Of a stretch of DNA of 64,000 nt, positions 8,164 through 16,263 are shown in pieces (position 1 is the first letter of the stretch; the number at the start of each line of letters is the position of its first letter). The translations under genes were made by a program, and so were the position numbers. Source of the stretch: Candidatus Bathyarchaeota archaeon (GTDB lineage Archaea > Thermoproteota > Bathyarchaeia > Bathyarchaeales > SOJC01); contig JAGLZW010000020.1 in the NCBI GenBank assembly GCA_023131225.1, positions 1 to 64,000 on the forward strand, written 5' to 3'. The notes under the pieces were generated by a model. It did no database searches, was not told the DNA's origin, and saw nothing but the letters and a program-made list of their open reading frames with translations.

Positions 8164-8637
8164 TTAGTATCTTCTTCCTTGCTGATAACTTCTTCTTTCA
8201 CCGTCTCTGCGATATCGCCTTTCCTGTTCGTATCGTTTATTAGACAAGTTGTTTTCTGTGTTGACTTCTGTAATGGGGGATTCTTCCAGAAGTTCGAAGC
8301 TGCCATATCTTCCTATGTTCAGGCGCATGTTTCCTCTGAACAGGTTTACGTAACCGTTAGTGATGCGCAGGGAAGATCCCTCGTTTATTTTGTCTATGTT
8401 GTCATCCCAGACCGTCATGTATACACATCCTGTTTCATCTCCAACCAAGGCGTCTGCAACTTTCCGTACGGAATAATCTCTCCCCGTGACGTTTCTAACT
8501 TCACTTTTGGAAATCACCTTCACAATCGTGTTCACTTCTCTCGAATTTGTAGTTAATTTCTCTATTTTCAGCAACTCTTCACTTTCGGGTTGTTCTTTAT
8601 CTGACATATCTTCAACGCTCGTTTCTATTAGACTCAT
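8164..8637 (-). CDS. Single-stranded DNA-binding protein, single OB fold (RPA/SSB type)
   Basis: About 157 residues from the preferred ATG at 8637. The OB fold covers roughly residues 25-120 and shows the archaeal SSB signature: VNTIVKVISKSEVRNVTGRD, then VADALVGDETGCVYMTVWDD, then ITNGYVNLFRGNMRLNIGRYG. The C-terminal 35 residues are a flexible tail rich in Arg, Tyr and Gln, unlike the acidic tail of bacterial SSB. It protects ssDNA in replication and repair. A longer frame to 8706 reaches into sequence shared with the other tRNA locus, so the shorter start is more likely; ATG at 8607 is also possible. Confidence 0.87.
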   Translation of the reverse strand: MSLIETSVEDMSDKEQPESEELLKIEKLTTNSREVNTIVKVISKSEVRNVTGRDYSVRKVADALVGDETGCVYMTVWDDNIDKINEGSSLRITNGYVNLFRGNMRLNIGRYGSFELLEESPITEVNTENNLSNKRYEQERRYRRDGERRSYQQGRRY

Positions 8638-8761
8638 CAAGAACACAGTTCTTAAGAGTTGCGGTACAAGCAGCATGGGCGCGCACGGATACCCTAATGT
8701 ATCCATTGTTGGCGGAAAATTCCGTTTGGGTTTATTGAATATGAAAAGTGTATGGCATTGT

Positions 8762-8838
8762 TGGTGCGGCCGCCGAGATTTGAACCCGGGTCGCCGGCTT
8801 GGGAGGCCAGTGTCCTAACCATGCTAGACTACGGCCGC
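8762..8838 (-). tRNA. tRNA-Gly (anticodon CCC)
   Basis: The reverse complement gives a complete cloverleaf: acceptor GCGGCCG/CGGCCGC, D arm with GTTAGGAC, anticodon stem CTGGC/GCCGG around loop CTCCCAA (anticodon CCC), T loop TTCAAAT, discriminator A and encoded CCA. About 75 bases downstream of its 3' end resemble the corresponding flank of the tRNA-Gly(UCC) at 0.8 kb, so the two genes probably arose by duplication. Confidence 0.93.
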
Positions 8839-9021
8839 ACACACATCCATTCAATATAACCAACAAAAAAATAAAACCTTTTCATCTCCAAACAATCAAA
8901 CATGTTAGAAGCCTATCTAAAGCCAAATGGAACAGTCCCGTCCAGATGCCACATACTCCCAAGCCTTCACAAAGCTTTAGAAACCACTACTCGCCCATAA
9001 TCTCCAACCATACAGGAGCAA

Positions 9022-9609
9022 ATGCAACTCTTGAAAAACACAACGACGCCAAAATTCTTGATAACCACGTCACGCAGTCCTAATCAGGCATTAAGAAGCT
9101 TCTGCAACGACCTAAATCGTTCTATACCAAACTCTATAAGAATCAACCGTGGCAAGTCAAACCTGGACGCCGTAGCAGTAAAAGCATTAGAACACGAAGC
9201 TGAAAAAATCATAATGGCCGATCGCTGGAAAGGCGGCCTAGGAAAAATCCAACTGTTCACACTTGGCGATGCTGGCTTGGTTCAATTCCACCCTATAATA
9301 TACGTGAAAAACGTGAGACTTCAGAAAACATTCAGACATGCACAAACCGAAGCAGCCAAATCCTTAATTCTCCAAACAGAAGCCAAAATCCCATTCAAAG
9401 CTCACAAGCTCGCAAAAGCCCTCTCCAAGTTCTTCAATATTCCAAAACTATCCATCGATGAAGCACCACCTCAAAACATGCAAGCGTCGATGCATATCTC
9501 ACTCAACCCCACACGGCGCATCCAAATCACATTCATAGATGCAAAACAAGAAATAGAAGTCGGTCCGCGAATAACAGTCTCGCACCTAATTTGGAAGACA
9601 CAGAAATGA
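9022..9609 (+). CDS. Brix-domain ribosome biogenesis protein (archaeal Imp4-like)
   Basis: A 195-residue protein. PKFLITTSRSPNQALRSFC near residue 10 and IRINRGKSNLDAV near residue 38 are the Brix-domain opening; a compact half-Brix fold follows. Archaeal Brix proteins take part in rRNA processing and large or small subunit assembly. Its TGA overlaps the ATG of the next gene (ATGA), so it heads a translation-coupled operon with pcc1, prefoldin beta, DUF3194 and a DHH phosphoesterase, an arrangement common in TACK archaea. Confidence 0.86.
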   Translation: MQLLKNTTTPKFLITTSRSPNQALRSFCNDLNRSIPNSIRINRGKSNLDAVAVKALEHEAEKIIMADRWKGGLGKIQLFTLGDAGLVQFHPIIYVKNVRLQKTFRHAQTEAAKSLILQTEAKIPFKAHKLAKALSKFFNIPKLSIDEAPPQNMQASMHISLNPTRRIQITFIDAKQEIEVGPRITVSHLIWKTQK

Positions 9610-9869
9610 AGAGAAACGCAGTTATCCACTTTGAACTTGCCTCAAAAAAACAGTTAGAAATCTTGTTAAATGCTTTGATGCCTGAGACAAAAAAACCAGC
9701 GACATCTAGATCGAAAGTCTCTATTAAAGGCGAAGGCAAGAAGCTAATTATACGAATCGAAGCTAAAGACACCTCAGCCCTCAGAGCAACGCTAAATTCG
9801 TACCTTCGATGGGCTGCCCTTGCAAAAGACACGTACGAGGCCGCAGTGAGCCTTGAAAAGACAGTGTAA
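9606..9869 (+). CDS. pcc1: KEOPS complex subunit Pcc1
   Basis: An 87-residue protein starting at the ATG that overlaps the Brix stop. It has the small Pcc1 alpha/beta layout: a first strand AVIHFELAS, helix KQLEILLNALMPE, strands KVSIKGEGKKLIIRIEAKD, and the family ending DTSALRATLNSYLRWAALA. Pcc1 is the dimerising subunit of KEOPS, which installs threonylcarbamoyl on A37 of ANN-decoding tRNAs together with Kae1 and Bud32. An in-frame TTG at 9591 would add five residues but lacks an independent ribosome site. Confidence 0.9.
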   Translation: MKRNAVIHFELASKKQLEILLNALMPETKKPATSRSKVSIKGEGKKLIIRIEAKDTSALRATLNSYLRWAALAKDTYEAAVSLEKTV

Positions 9870-9937
9870 AAACACTTAATTAACACGACATTATATTGCT
9901 GAGAAAAGAGCTGCATGCAACGTTTTGAGGAATAAAA

Positions 9938-10312
9938 ATGAGCGACATATCACAGCTTCCCCCTCACGTTCAAGAACGATTACTCAGACTACAACAGCTT
10001 CAACGCAACACCCAAGCAATTTTAGCACAGAAACAACAAGTAGAATTAGAATTAAATGAAACCGAACAAGCCTTAACCGAATTGAAAAACCTAACTAAAA
10101 ACGCCGTAGTCTACAAATCCATCGGCTCACTCCTAGTACAGTCCAAAAAAACCAAAGTCGCGACCGAACTAAAAGAACGCAAAGAACTTCTAAATACACG
10201 CGTAGAAGTCCTAAGCAAACAAGAAGAAAGACTACGCAACCAACTCAATCAATTACAAGCAAAACTCAAACGCGATCTGGGCGCTGGCCTTTCAAGCTCC
10301 ACAACACCTTAG
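9938..10312 (+). CDS. pfdB: Prefoldin subunit beta
   Basis: A 124-residue protein with the prefoldin beta pattern: N-terminal coiled-coil helix (LPPHVQERLLRLQQLQRNTQ), beta hairpin with AVVYKSIGSLLVQ near residue 65, and C-terminal coiled coil. The beta subunit forms, with alpha, the hexameric chaperone that hands unfolded proteins to the thermosome. It sits 68 bases after pcc1 and 7 bases before the DUF3194 gene. Confidence 0.94.
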   Translation: MSDISQLPPHVQERLLRLQQLQRNTQAILAQKQQVELELNETEQALTELKNLTKNAVVYKSIGSLLVQSKKTKVATELKERKELLNTRVEVLSKQEERLRNQLNQLQAKLKRDLGAGLSSSTTP

Positions 10313-10319
10313 CCCTCTG

Positions 10320-10631
10320 GTGAGATTCTTGCTGGAGATAGGCATACCTGAGCTTACTGAAGACCAAATGCAAGCATTATCGGAAATCGCAGAAAAAGCT
10401 GCCCGAAATCATGTTTTATCAAAGGTTCCTCAACGGAAAATTTTAACGTTGGACATCGCTGTCGAAACCGTGGGCTCCAAGCCCGTCACAGTTTCAGTTG
10501 ACGTTGATCTGACCTTATCTCCGCTAATAAAGAAAGCCAGTGCAGAAAAACTTGTTAGCGAGGCTACAGAAAGAGCCTTCGAAGCAATAGAACAGTGTTT
10601 AAGGGAGCTAAGTTGCAAATCCAAGACATAA
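10320..10631 (+). CDS. DUF3194 family protein
   Basis: A 103-residue archaeal protein starting with GTG. IGIPELTEDQMQALSEIAEKAA and the two-strand block LTLDIAVETVGSKPVTVSVDVDLTLSP match the DUF3194 family, which in archaea is almost always next to prefoldin beta. The biochemical role is not known; the operon suggests a link to ribosome assembly, tRNA modification or chaperone function. Confidence 0.86.
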   Translation: MRFLLEIGIPELTEDQMQALSEIAEKAARNHVLSKVPQRKILTLDIAVETVGSKPVTVSVDVDLTLSPLIKKASAEKLVSEATERAFEAIEQCLRELSCKSKT

Positions 10632-11605
10632 CCGCTCTCTTAGATAAAATTGACGCCAGACTTGTTGTTTTATTATGCCATCATAATGCAGACCCGGACG
10701 CAATTGGAGCCGCCTTCGCCTTTTCCAGTTTGCTCGAGCGCCTTCGTCCCCGATTACAAACAGAAATCGCAGCAGCACAAGGTCCCAGCCGCTTATCCAA
10801 ACACTTGCTCACCAGTTTACCGATAAAGCTAACACCCAATCCCCCCATTGAGGAAGCTGATGCAATTGTGTTGTTGGATACAAATACCATTCAGCAGCTG
10901 GACGATTGGGCAAAAAGAGTTGAAGCTTCTGATGCTCCAATAATCGTAATTGACCACCATGCTAGTCACCCAGAGACAGAGCGGTTGGCAACTCTTACTG
11001 TGGCAGATGAAAACGCGTCGTCTACTTGCGAAATCATCTACAAGTTTTTCATGGACATGAACGTTCGATTCTCGGAGGCGGAAGCTAAATCGCTGTTTCT
11101 AGGCATAGCCTTTGATACACGTCATTTTATTTTGGCAAACTCTGTAACGCTCAAAATTGCTGCTGATTTGATTGATGCAGGTGTAAATGCAAGGGAAGCT
11201 TTGGGTCTTCTTTCTTTGCCGATGGAAGAGTCTGAGCGTATAGCGCGGTTGAAGGCATCAAAGAGAGTTAAGCTTCTCAAAGTTGGAGACTGGATTATTG
11301 CATTTTCGCATGTGGGTTCTTATCAAGCTTCTGCTGCCAGAGCCTTAATCTCGTTGGGTGCCCACGTGGCCATCGTAGCGGGTCAAAGAGATGAAAAATT
11401 GAGAATTAGCATGCGAGCGTCTCGCAAATTCTATCAAGCAACTGGCTTACACCTTGGTCGTGACTTGGCGAAGCCACTAGGCGAGTATTTTGGAGGCATG
11501 GGTGGTGGTCATGCGATTTCTGCAGGAGCTAACGGAGAAGGCGATTTGAAAGCTTGCCTTAAGCACTGTGTTAGATTATTGAAAGAAAAATTGAAGGGCA
11601 GTTGA
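10613..11605 (+). CDS. DHH-DHHA1 family phosphoesterase (RecJ/NrnA-like)
   Basis: About 330 residues. Metal-binding motifs of the DHH domain are all present: LCHHNADPDAIG near residue 30, VLLDTNT near 90, IVIDHHAS near 120, and GIAFDTRHF near 170. The C-terminal DHHA1 substrate domain contains MGGGHAISAGA. Members hydrolyse short oligonucleotides, ssDNA or cyclic dinucleotides with Mn2+; the exact substrate is unclear. I prefer the TTG at 10613 because GGGAG lies five bases before it; the GTG at 10595 has no such site. It overlaps DUF3194 and closes the operon. Confidence 0.9.
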   Translation: MQIQDITALLDKIDARLVVLLCHHNADPDAIGAAFAFSSLLERLRPRLQTEIAAAQGPSRLSKHLLTSLPIKLTPNPPIEEADAIVLLDTNTIQQLDDWAKRVEASDAPIIVIDHHASHPETERLATLTVADENASSTCEIIYKFFMDMNVRFSEAEAKSLFLGIAFDTRHFILANSVTLKIAADLIDAGVNAREALGLLSLPMEESERIARLKASKRVKLLKVGDWIIAFSHVGSYQASAARALISLGAHVAIVAGQRDEKLRISMRASRKFYQATGLHLGRDLAKPLGEYFGGMGGGHAISAGANGEGDLKACLKHCVRLLKEKLKGS

Positions 11606-11686
11606 TAAGCGCAGAGAAGTGGAACCGTAAATATTTTAAGATAAAAAGTGGCTTGACTAAAATAGTAATGGAACAGGGTTGACATA

Positions 11687-12154
11687 ATGACTGAAGAGAA
11701 AAAAAAAGATGCAGCGCAGGAATGGCACAGAAAGTTTGCAGTTAACTGCTTTAACCTTGTATGGAGCCTCTTAGATAAGAAAGATAGAACTAAAGAAGAA
11801 GATGATAAAATGGTGCATGCTGCTCACGCTTCACGATTCCATTGGGGTGAAATCGGAACAGCTGTTGAATTTGAGAGGGGTGAATGGCAGATTTCCCGTG
11901 TATACTCAGTTCTGAAAAAGCCTCAATCAACGCTCTATCACGCGGAGAGGTGTTTAGAAATCTGCAAAAAGAACAGCATTGGAGATTTTGACATCGCTTT
12001 TGCTTATGAAGCAATGGCAAGAGCATACGCTGTTGCAGGAGAGAAAGCAGAGTGTAAGAAATACGTTGATTTGGCTAAGGAAGCTGGAGAGCAAATAAAA
12101 GGCAAAGAGGATAAAAAGTATTTCTTTAGTGAACTCAAAACCATTCCATGTTAA
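11687..12154 (+). CDS. Conserved hypothetical protein, TPR-like helical
   Basis: A 155-residue, mostly helical protein. A conserved-looking patch HAAHASRFHWGEIG lies near residue 45, followed by two helix pairs resembling tetratricopeptide units (STLYHAERCLEICKKN, then FDIAFAYEAMARAYAVAGE). Such proteins are widespread in bacteria and archaea as unnamed helical-repeat scaffolds. The gene has its own TATA-like sequence (ATATTTTAAG near 11630). Confidence 0.7.
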   Translation: MTEEKKKDAAQEWHRKFAVNCFNLVWSLLDKKDRTKEEDDKMVHAAHASRFHWGEIGTAVEFERGEWQISRVYSVLKKPQSTLYHAERCLEICKKNSIGDFDIAFAYEAMARAYAVAGEKAECKKYVDLAKEAGEQIKGKEDKKYFFSELKTIPC

Positions 12155-12253
12155 CACTGAGAAATAACTACCTATTGCCAGTTATTATCTCACAACAGAA
12201 ATAAGTTAGTGGGAAGGCTTAGGAACATACATGTAGAACTTCTTGGGATAACC

Positions 12254-12820
12254 ATGGATCAGGACATTAAGAAGAAAGTTAAGATAATTGAACTCACCAG
12301 AAACAATGCTCCGCCAAAATTGAAGTATAGATATGTAACATCCAACTACTATGACTTGTCGATCTGCCACAAAGCAGAATCTTGGAGAATAGAATTAACT
12401 CTAAAACCTTTTGAGAAAACCTTAAACAAAGGTCATGAATCCAAGCTTTTCAGTGAATACGTCAAAGAATCAAGAGTGTTCGCTGCCGAATTAGATGGCG
12501 AACAGATAGGCTGGATTGAGATAGGATATCACAAATGGAACAAAAGGATGAGGGTCTGGCAGTGTCTTGTCAAAGAAGAGTTTCGTAGAAGAGGCATAGG
12601 AACGCTGTTGATGAAACAAGCCATCAAAATCGCCAAGGAAAGAAGGGCAAGAACGCTGGTTCTGGAAACACAGACTTGTAATGTTCCATCAATCAACTTC
12701 TATTTAAAGCATGGATTCGAGCTTATCGGCTTTGACACAATGCATTATTCCAACGAGGACATAGAAAAGAAGGAAGTTAGGCTGGAACTAGGCTTAACTC
12801 TACAGTACACATTGCAGTAA
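12254..12820 (+). CDS. GNAT-family N-acetyltransferase
   Basis: About 188 residues from the ATG at 12254. The acetyl-CoA-binding motif A is VKEEFRRRGIGTLLMKQAI (RRxGxG type) around residue 115, followed by TLVLETQTCNVPSINFYLKHGFELIG, the typical motif B with NxxxxxFYxKxGF. The first 70 residues are a less conserved N-terminal extension. Substrate unknown. A GTG at 12209 would add 15 residues. Confidence 0.82.
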   Translation: MDQDIKKKVKIIELTRNNAPPKLKYRYVTSNYYDLSICHKAESWRIELTLKPFEKTLNKGHESKLFSEYVKESRVFAAELDGEQIGWIEIGYHKWNKRMRVWQCLVKEEFRRRGIGTLLMKQAIKIAKERRARTLVLETQTCNVPSINFYLKHGFELIGFDTMHYSNEDIEKKEVRLELGLTLQYTLQ

Positions 12821-12883
12821 GACAGGATTTACTGATTATCCACAAATTCCAAGGTCCTGCTTTGCGTGCGCAGAGTGACAGTT

Positions 12884-13699
12884 TCATTTTATCCCTATAT
12901 TGAATATTATTCCTTCTTTTTTGATGCAGTTGACTTCTCTGAATCCTGCTTCTTTCAATACTTCGGTGTAGTCTCGCCATGTCCACTTAATAAGATTCAT
13001 TATGAAGGCAATTTCTGCGCGCATTTCCCTGTGTTCTTCAAGTATATAGATGCGGTTTTCAAGGACACCTTCTAAAGTTTTATCATAGACTGTAAGCATT
13101 GTTAGTTTTGTTCCGTTTTTCTCATAAGGTGGAAGAATTTCAAATTGCCTATGTTTTTTCCATTCCTCTTCGATTAGTTTTCTTAAATTTGACTTAGACC
13201 ATTCAGGAAGAACCCCGTGAAGAACAAAAATACCATCTTCGTTTAGCACAGAATGGACGCCTTTGGCTGATGCTTTCAAAGTTTCACGTGTTCTAATCCA
13301 ATCAAATGCATCACTATAGACACAGTCAAACTTGCGCTCACATATACTACCCAAGTCTTCGTAACGAGAATGAAAAAATCTAATATTCAATCCCTCCTCT
13401 TTTGCAAGCTGCGGTGCATATCTTATGGCAATTGGACTACTATCGGAACCTTCGACTTCATAACCCATTTCGGCTAAAATGATTGTCTTTAAGCCAAGTC
13501 CACAAGAGCAATCTAGGATGCTGTTAACCTGGAATTCGGGGAGAATTGAATACAGTGCACGACGTAAATCTTCAATTTCCTTTCTAAAATTCAATTTCCA
13601 AGTTGTCTTTAAGAACCAGTCCCACTTCCAGATAGTATCCCAAGAAGCTTCCTCATTGGAGCAAATTGAAACGTCTACAGGTTCGCTCTCCATATTCAC
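12884..13699 (-). CDS. SAM-dependent methyltransferase
   Basis: A 271-residue class I methyltransferase. Motif I is ILDCSCGLGLKTIILAEMGYEVEG (residues about 60-80), with the acidic SAM-ribose ligand in GSDSS right after, and motif IV FDCVYSDAFDWI near residue 125. An HTH-free C-terminal beta region follows, ending GFREVNCIKKEG. The core resembles glycine/sarcosine N-methyltransferase-like enzymes, but the substrate is not determined. Confidence 0.85.
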   Translation of the reverse strand: MNMESEPVDVSICSNEEASWDTIWKWDWFLKTTWKLNFRKEIEDLRRALYSILPEFQVNSILDCSCGLGLKTIILAEMGYEVEGSDSSPIAIRYAPQLAKEEGLNIRFFHSRYEDLGSICERKFDCVYSDAFDWIRTRETLKASAKGVHSVLNEDGIFVLHGVLPEWSKSNLRKLIEEEWKKHRQFEILPPYEKNGTKLTMLTVYDKTLEGVLENRIYILEEHREMRAEIAFIMNLIKWTWRDYTEVLKEAGFREVNCIKKEGIIFNIGIK

Positions 13700-13863
13700 T
13701 TAACCTTCAATACACACTACCATTTCAAGTGGCTAAGTATTTGATGAAATCAGTATTTAAAAATCACATCTCGAAGCGCAAACAACCTTTTTTCTGTTCT
13801 TGCGCACGAAAAACGGCGCTGAAGAAATGGCATCTTCATGTTGCGGTTAGGTTCTATGAGTGT

Positions 13864-14481
13864 CTACTTGTCATGAACGCTGTTATCTATGGCGATTACG
13901 AATCCAAGGAGCAGCCTTTTATCGTAATTAGAATCCAGAATTTTGATGGCGTAGGTATCTGAAAAATCGAAGAGACCGCCCAACACTAGGTCTTTGAAGA
14001 AGTCGCTTTTGCCTATTTTTGCCTTCAACTTGCCATCCATGTCTTTCACCTCAAAGCTTTTTCCTAAGAAGTTGCCTTTAGCTTCCAGAAGCTTTCGTCC
14101 TTCGTTGTCTTCCAACCAGAGTTTTGGACGGAATAGAGTTAGAATCTTCCGATTTGTCCTCCCCAGCAACCGCCCTTCGACATCTTTGATCATATAAGAT
14201 GGTCGCATGGAAACCAGCTTCTTGTTAATGGTAAAAACCTGAGTTCCATCTACCTCAGACACTTCTGTTAGAGCTCTTAGTGATATGACTCGTCTGTGCA
14301 TTTTCCCCACAGAGGTACCATCTTGATTGAAGATGTCGCCGCTTCCCCAATCCCACCACTTCTCCTTGAGTACGTAGTAATTCAATTCGGGACTAAGGAG
14401 CCCCATGCCAGCAACAGAATCCATTTTCGTCACATCGACATTTACATTCAAATTGGATTCCATATTATCACAACAACCCAT
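13864..14481 (-). CDS. LURP-one-related / phospholipid-scramblase-like (Tubby C-terminal fold) protein
   Basis: A 205-residue protein. The repeated strand pattern YYVLKEKWWDWGSGDIFNQDG, SYMIKDVEGRLLGRTNRK, KLWLEDNEGRKLLEAKG and FEVKDMDGKLKAKIGK is the beta-barrel repeat of the LOR/scramblase superfamily, followed by the hydrophobic central helix near the C-terminus (KRLLLGFVIAIDNSV). Biochemical role in archaea is unknown. It is a lone gene. Confidence 0.76.
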   Translation of the reverse strand: MGCCDNMESNLNVNVDVTKMDSVAGMGLLSPELNYYVLKEKWWDWGSGDIFNQDGTSVGKMHRRVISLRALTEVSEVDGTQVFTINKKLVSMRPSYMIKDVEGRLLGRTNRKILTLFRPKLWLEDNEGRKLLEAKGNFLGKSFEVKDMDGKLKAKIGKSDFFKDLVLGGLFDFSDTYAIKILDSNYDKRLLLGFVIAIDNSVHDK

Positions 14482-14783
14482 TTTCTATCAATATGTTGCG
14501 AAGCTATGAGATGGAGTCAACAAATAGTTTGTGAAGGGAGAATCCATTTTTTGCATGACCAGCTTTATCCCTTGATTGCTCTCAAAAACCTAGAGAAAAG
14601 TTCGTCGTCTAGCTTGCGCGCTCGAGCACTGTACAATAGGTTAATATACTGCCGTTTCTTGTCATGAGTAAGTAAAACGCACTGATTTCACACAGTTTTG
14701 CTGTGACAGTCTTCTAGTCGGAATGTGAGCACTTATCCGATTTTTAAGGAGTTGCCGTTTTATAAAAATAAGGAGGCATACAT
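14482..14783. other. Intergenic region with promoter of the beta-CASP gene
   Basis: No supported gene. The right end holds a TATA-like TTTTATAAAAATA (about 14758-14770) and an AAGGAGG Shine-Dalgarno site six to seven bases before the beta-CASP ATG. The TATA box is so close to the start that it would give a nearly leaderless transcript if used; an alternative TTTTTAAGGAG lies near 14741. Confidence 0.45.
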
Positions 14784-16043
14784 ATGAAAATTCATTTCCT
14801 CGGAGGAGTCCGAGAAGTAGGCGGCTCTTGCATCGCCATCGAAACTAACTACGGGAAAGTTGCCCTAGATTATGGAATCAAGATTGGAGAGAAAACTGCT
14901 AATCAGTTTCCAAGGGATTTCGACGCGGTGATCATCAGCCACGCCCATTTAGATCATTCAGGCAGTCTCTTAGACTTATCCCGCACAAACTCTGTGATAG
15001 TTGGGTCAAGGATGACTCGCGATGTCACCACTGACCTTTTACGTGATATGGTAAAGATTCAACGCATGAATGGAAACAACTTCCCATATAATAATCATGA
15101 CGCAGACAATGTAAAGAAATCGTGGTGGATTCGGGATTCTGTTGCATTGCCCGGAATGCTAATTCGCTTATACCCAGCAGGACACGTTGCTGGAGCAAGA
15201 ATGATCGGCATCCAAACTGAGGGCAAAGAGATACTCTATACAGGAGACTTTTGTCTTCACGACACAGAAATTCTGGAAGGAAGTAAACTAGAGAACCTGC
15301 CAAAAGAACCTGAAGCACTAATTGTCGAGTCAACTTACGGGGGGACAATTAGGCTGCGAAGAAGCGAACTTGTTGACCAGCTTCTGGAGCGAATTCTCTG
15401 CACAATTGAGAGAAAGGGAAATGTTTTGATCCCTGCATTCGCCTTCCACAGAAGTCAGGAGATGGCAAAGAGAATCGACCAAGCCATGGAAGATGGCGTC
15501 CTGCCAAAATACCACGTTTACACAATATCCAAGCTGGCCCATAAAATCACAGGATACTTCAACAGCCAAAAGCAACTCTTCACTAAAAACATCCAAAAGG
15601 AAAACGAACCATTCAACTATCGACATGTAAGGCAACTTCGTCGAACCGAGCAGATTAAAGAACCTGCAATAGTCATATGCACCTCAGGTTTCGGCCACGC
15701 GGGTGCAAGCCTTCACTTGCTAAACGAGTGGGCAGCGGACGAGAACAACTCCGTAATCATAAACTCAGGCTACCTTCCTCCGGAAAGCCCGCTGAAAGTT
15801 GCCAAGGAAAAAGGAGAACTCATCAAGAACGGAACCAAAGTCCCTGTGCGAGCAGAAGTTGAACAAATAGAACTCTCTGGACACGCTGACCAAGTAGAAT
15901 TGATTCAACTAGTGGAAACGTTAAGGCCGAAGAGCACATTCCTAGTCCACGGAGAACTAGAGCAAGCGCAAGCTCTTTCAAAAGAGATTTCTGGAATAAC
16001 CGAAGTGCACATACCAGAGACAAGAGAAACAATCTTCATATAA
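14784..16043 (+). CDS. Beta-CASP metallo-beta-lactamase RNA nuclease (archaeal aCPSF-like)
   Basis: A 419-residue protein: MBL domain with motif 1 LDYGIKIG, motif 2 ISHAHLDHSG near residue 55, motif 3 YPAGHVAGA near 135 and motif 4 YTGDF near 155; the beta-CASP domain inserts between about 190 and 330 (VLIPAFAFHRSQEM), and the closing motif is LSGHADQVEL near 365 and LVHGE near 390. No KH domain, so it belongs to the shorter aCPSF2-like group that cleaves or trims RNA. A strong AAGGAGG precedes the ATG. Confidence 0.91.
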   Translation: MKIHFLGGVREVGGSCIAIETNYGKVALDYGIKIGEKTANQFPRDFDAVIISHAHLDHSGSLLDLSRTNSVIVGSRMTRDVTTDLLRDMVKIQRMNGNNFPYNNHDADNVKKSWWIRDSVALPGMLIRLYPAGHVAGARMIGIQTEGKEILYTGDFCLHDTEILEGSKLENLPKEPEALIVESTYGGTIRLRRSELVDQLLERILCTIERKGNVLIPAFAFHRSQEMAKRIDQAMEDGVLPKYHVYTISKLAHKITGYFNSQKQLFTKNIQKENEPFNYRHVRQLRRTEQIKEPAIVICTSGFGHAGASLHLLNEWAADENNSVIINSGYLPPESPLKVAKEKGELIKNGTKVPVRAEVEQIELSGHADQVELIQLVETLRPKSTFLVHGELEQAQALSKEISGITEVHIPETRETIFI

Positions 16044-16263
16044 CAACTATCTCGAACACAGGTATGCTGCATGCATGCGTGAATGTCAAAGCCGAGTTAG
16101 AGTTTGAAGAGCGCATGTGTACCGTCCTATGAGCTATTGTTGCATTACATGGTTGCAGGCTTTGACAGCTTTTTGATAGGATTTACTATCAATTTTATAA
16201 TCTATCTAGTAATGCGCGCGCGTTTTTGGAGTTTTCGAAGTCTCAACACGGTGATTTTTGTGT

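Noticed and set aside
14509-14667. A 52-codon plus-strand ORF before the beta-CASP gene
   Set aside because: No Shine-Dalgarno site, low-complexity serine run and no family resemblance.
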